A stretch of 64,000 nucleotides of DNA from Candidatus Poribacteria bacterium (GTDB lineage Bacteria > Poribacteria > WGA-4E > WGA-3G): the NCBI GenBank assembly GCA_958295945.1, contig OY282386.1:4706204-4770203 (forward strand). Direction: 5' to 3'. This document shows positions 62,872 through 64,000 of the stretch, piece by piece; the stretch's first letter is position 1, and each line of letters starts with the position of its first letter. The position numbers and the translations under genes were made by a program. The notes under the pieces were generated by a model. It saw only the letters and a program-made list of their open reading frames with translations. It was not told where the DNA came from and made no database searches.

Positions 62872-64000
62872 GTGCGAAAAACCAATGCAATTTCAATTCT
62901 TACCTATATGTTCATAACGTTAACTACAATCCTAAATATTGGGTGCAGCTTGAGTGTCCTTCAGCAGACTCCCAAAACAGTTATAGAAGAAAAACCGCAA
63001 GAAACTATTTTCACAGTGGTAGATACAACAGATATTGAAAATCCAACACTCATTACTTCTATTCGAATTCCATATCCCATCAATCCAGACAACAATGTGG
63101 TCATTGATGGAAATCACGCTTATGTTACAACCGAAAAGCACTTACATACAATAGATGTATCAACGCCACAACAACCTGTCTACCTGAAATCTTTAGAATT
63201 TGAAAATCAAATCGGCAAGGTTGTAGTTTTTAAAAGTCTTCTTGTCGTTGGATCAAAAAACGAACTTCATTTCATTGATATATCAGAACCATCACAACCT
63301 ATTCTTCATGTTACCAAACATCTAACTAATCGAAATCCATTCAATGATTTTGATGTTTGGGACACATTTCTCTATGTCCTGGGTGAGAACAATACGCTGT
63401 ATGTCTTTACAAGGGGAGATGAACAACCTAAACTCATTAGAACCGCAAGAATGTCTGATCGTTGGAAGTTTTTATATCCGAAAAACGCCAGTCAGATGGT
63501 GGAACAGGTCAAGTATCCATTGAGAGGCACATCAGGTTATCCTCATGAGTTGACACAAGGTTTACTGACAGATCGTTATTTTTTGCAAATCAAAAACAGC
63601 AAAGATGTCTCTGTTCGCTCTTCATCTGCATTTGTCGGAGTGGCAAAACTGAATACTTCAACAGATCGAATTACGGTATACAATGCAGGTTATTATCAAA
63701 GAGGTGACCGACCACACCACACACTGACTAGGGACATTCTTGTCAATATTCACAGAGATTATCTTGACTATCTCTCATCACAAACAAAACTGACTACAAC
63801 AAACAGAAAATCAGATGGTCCTAATGAAAGAGAAGAATCAACGAATCTACAGCAATTTATACCTGTATCCTCCAACGGAACGATAAATTATAAAGATAAG
63901 CAATTTATGGGTTCTATCACTGATTTTCAAATGTCAGGTAATCTGCTTTATGTCCTAAATACAAAAGGTTATCTTTCAATATTATGGTTACTACCAGTAG
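62872..64000 (+). CDS. Lipoprotein with LVIVD-like beta-propeller repeats, N-terminal part (runs off the window)
   Basis: A GTG at 62872, preceded by GAGGAG, opens a frame that stays open for 376 codons to the end of the window. The N-terminus has a hydrophobic stretch (ISILTYMFITLTTILNIG) followed by a lipobox ending NIGCS. Repeating segments such as HAYVTTEKHLHTIDVSTPQQP, LLVVGSKNELHFIDISEPSQP and LYVLGENNTLYVF match LVIVD-type propeller blades found in surface proteins. It is divergently transcribed from the methylase gene. The C-terminus and function are not visible. Confidence 0.8.
   Translation, partial: MRKTNAISILTYMFITLTTILNIGCSLSVLQQTPKTVIEEKPQETIFTVVDTTDIENPTLITSIRIPYPINPDNNVVIDGNHAYVTTEKHLHTIDVSTPQQPVYLKSLEFENQIGKVVVFKSLLVVGSKNELHFIDISEPSQPILHVTKHLTNRNPFNDFDVWDTFLYVLGENNTLYVFTRGDEQPKLIRTARMSDRWKFLYPKNASQMVEQVKYPLRGTSGYPHELTQGLLTDRYFLQIKNSKDVSVRSSSAFVGVAKLNTSTDRITVYNAGYYQRGDRPHHTLTRDILVNIHRDYLDYLSSQTKLTTTNRKSDGPNEREESTNLQQFIPVSSNGTINYKDKQFMGSITDFQMSGNLLYVLNTKGYLSILWLLPV

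Overview
The window looks like a chromosomal segment of an uncultured bacterium, most probably Candidatus Poribacteria or a close relative. This is inferred from three things: two secreted proteins ending in a C-terminal domain that opens with 'LLANYPNPFNPETWIPYQL', a cluster of phytanoyl-CoA-dioxygenase paralogues, and a mix of WD40, Uma2 and DUF4159/VWA proteins. The DNA is AT-rich by eye. No 16S or other decisive marker is present, so the phylum call is an inference.

Layout. (1) 1-4.1 kb: the start of an ECF-type sigma factor gene (minus strand), then a tight minus-strand operon of three PhyH-family Fe(II)/2-oxoglutarate dioxygenases around a malate/lactate-dehydrogenase-like gene. (2) 4.1-8.2 kb: a secreted DUF1326 protein with a clear promoter and terminator, and two tandem copies of an AAA-ATPase fused to a PD-(D/E)XK-like nuclease domain. 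(3) 8.2-15.7 kb: a housekeeping minus-strand run, tRNA-Pro(GGG)-hom-yceD/DUF177-rpmF-fabH-fabD-fabG-acpP-fabF-folK. This is the classic fatty-acid synthesis cluster but without plsX. (4) 15.8-20.1 kb: a sugar-phosphate isomerase-like protein, a DUF1232 protein that may be leaderless, an HtrA/DegP protease and an MDR oxidoreductase. (5) 20-28.8 kb: two large secreted proteins (WD40/dockerin, and a HEXXH metalloprotease-like protein), both with the same C-terminal sorting-type domain, then two tandem Uma2-family proteins with coiled-coil tails and identical promoters, and a relic of the sorting domain. (6) 28.9-40.6 kb: fusA, a cupin, a thioesterase, two NTF2-like membrane or lipoproteins, a cyclophilin, a KamA/EpmB-like radical SAM enzyme, a slipin, a GH5-like protein and NagZ. 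(7) 40.8-47.5 kb: a three-gene membrane operon (VWA, DUF4159, DUF4175-like) driven by a near-consensus promoter. (8) 47.7-52.6 kb: threonine dehydratase facing thiN, a DUF2156 protein, a YkgJ protein, a DegT aminotransferase and aroQ. (9) 52.6-62.3 kb: a putative defence locus. It holds a PLD-SNF2 helicase, an Rpn-like nuclease, a small signal-peptide/TM/coiled-coil protein and an Eco57I-type DNA methylase cut in two by a 1132-bp insertion sequence. (10) 62.9 kb to the end: the start of a lipoprotein, probably a beta-propeller.

The most interesting structures are three. The first is the methylase/helicase locus: the IS left an exact 8-bp target duplication, so the ancestral 1206-residue methylase can be reconstructed in frame. 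An Rpn gene has also been inserted at the helicase start, leaving a second 13-codon copy of that start. The second is a family of small palindromic elements with TATAGT...ACTATA ends that looks like a MITE family. The third is two tandem paralogous pairs (AAA-nuclease and Uma2), where copies are near-identical in some blocks and divergent or repeat-number-variable in others.
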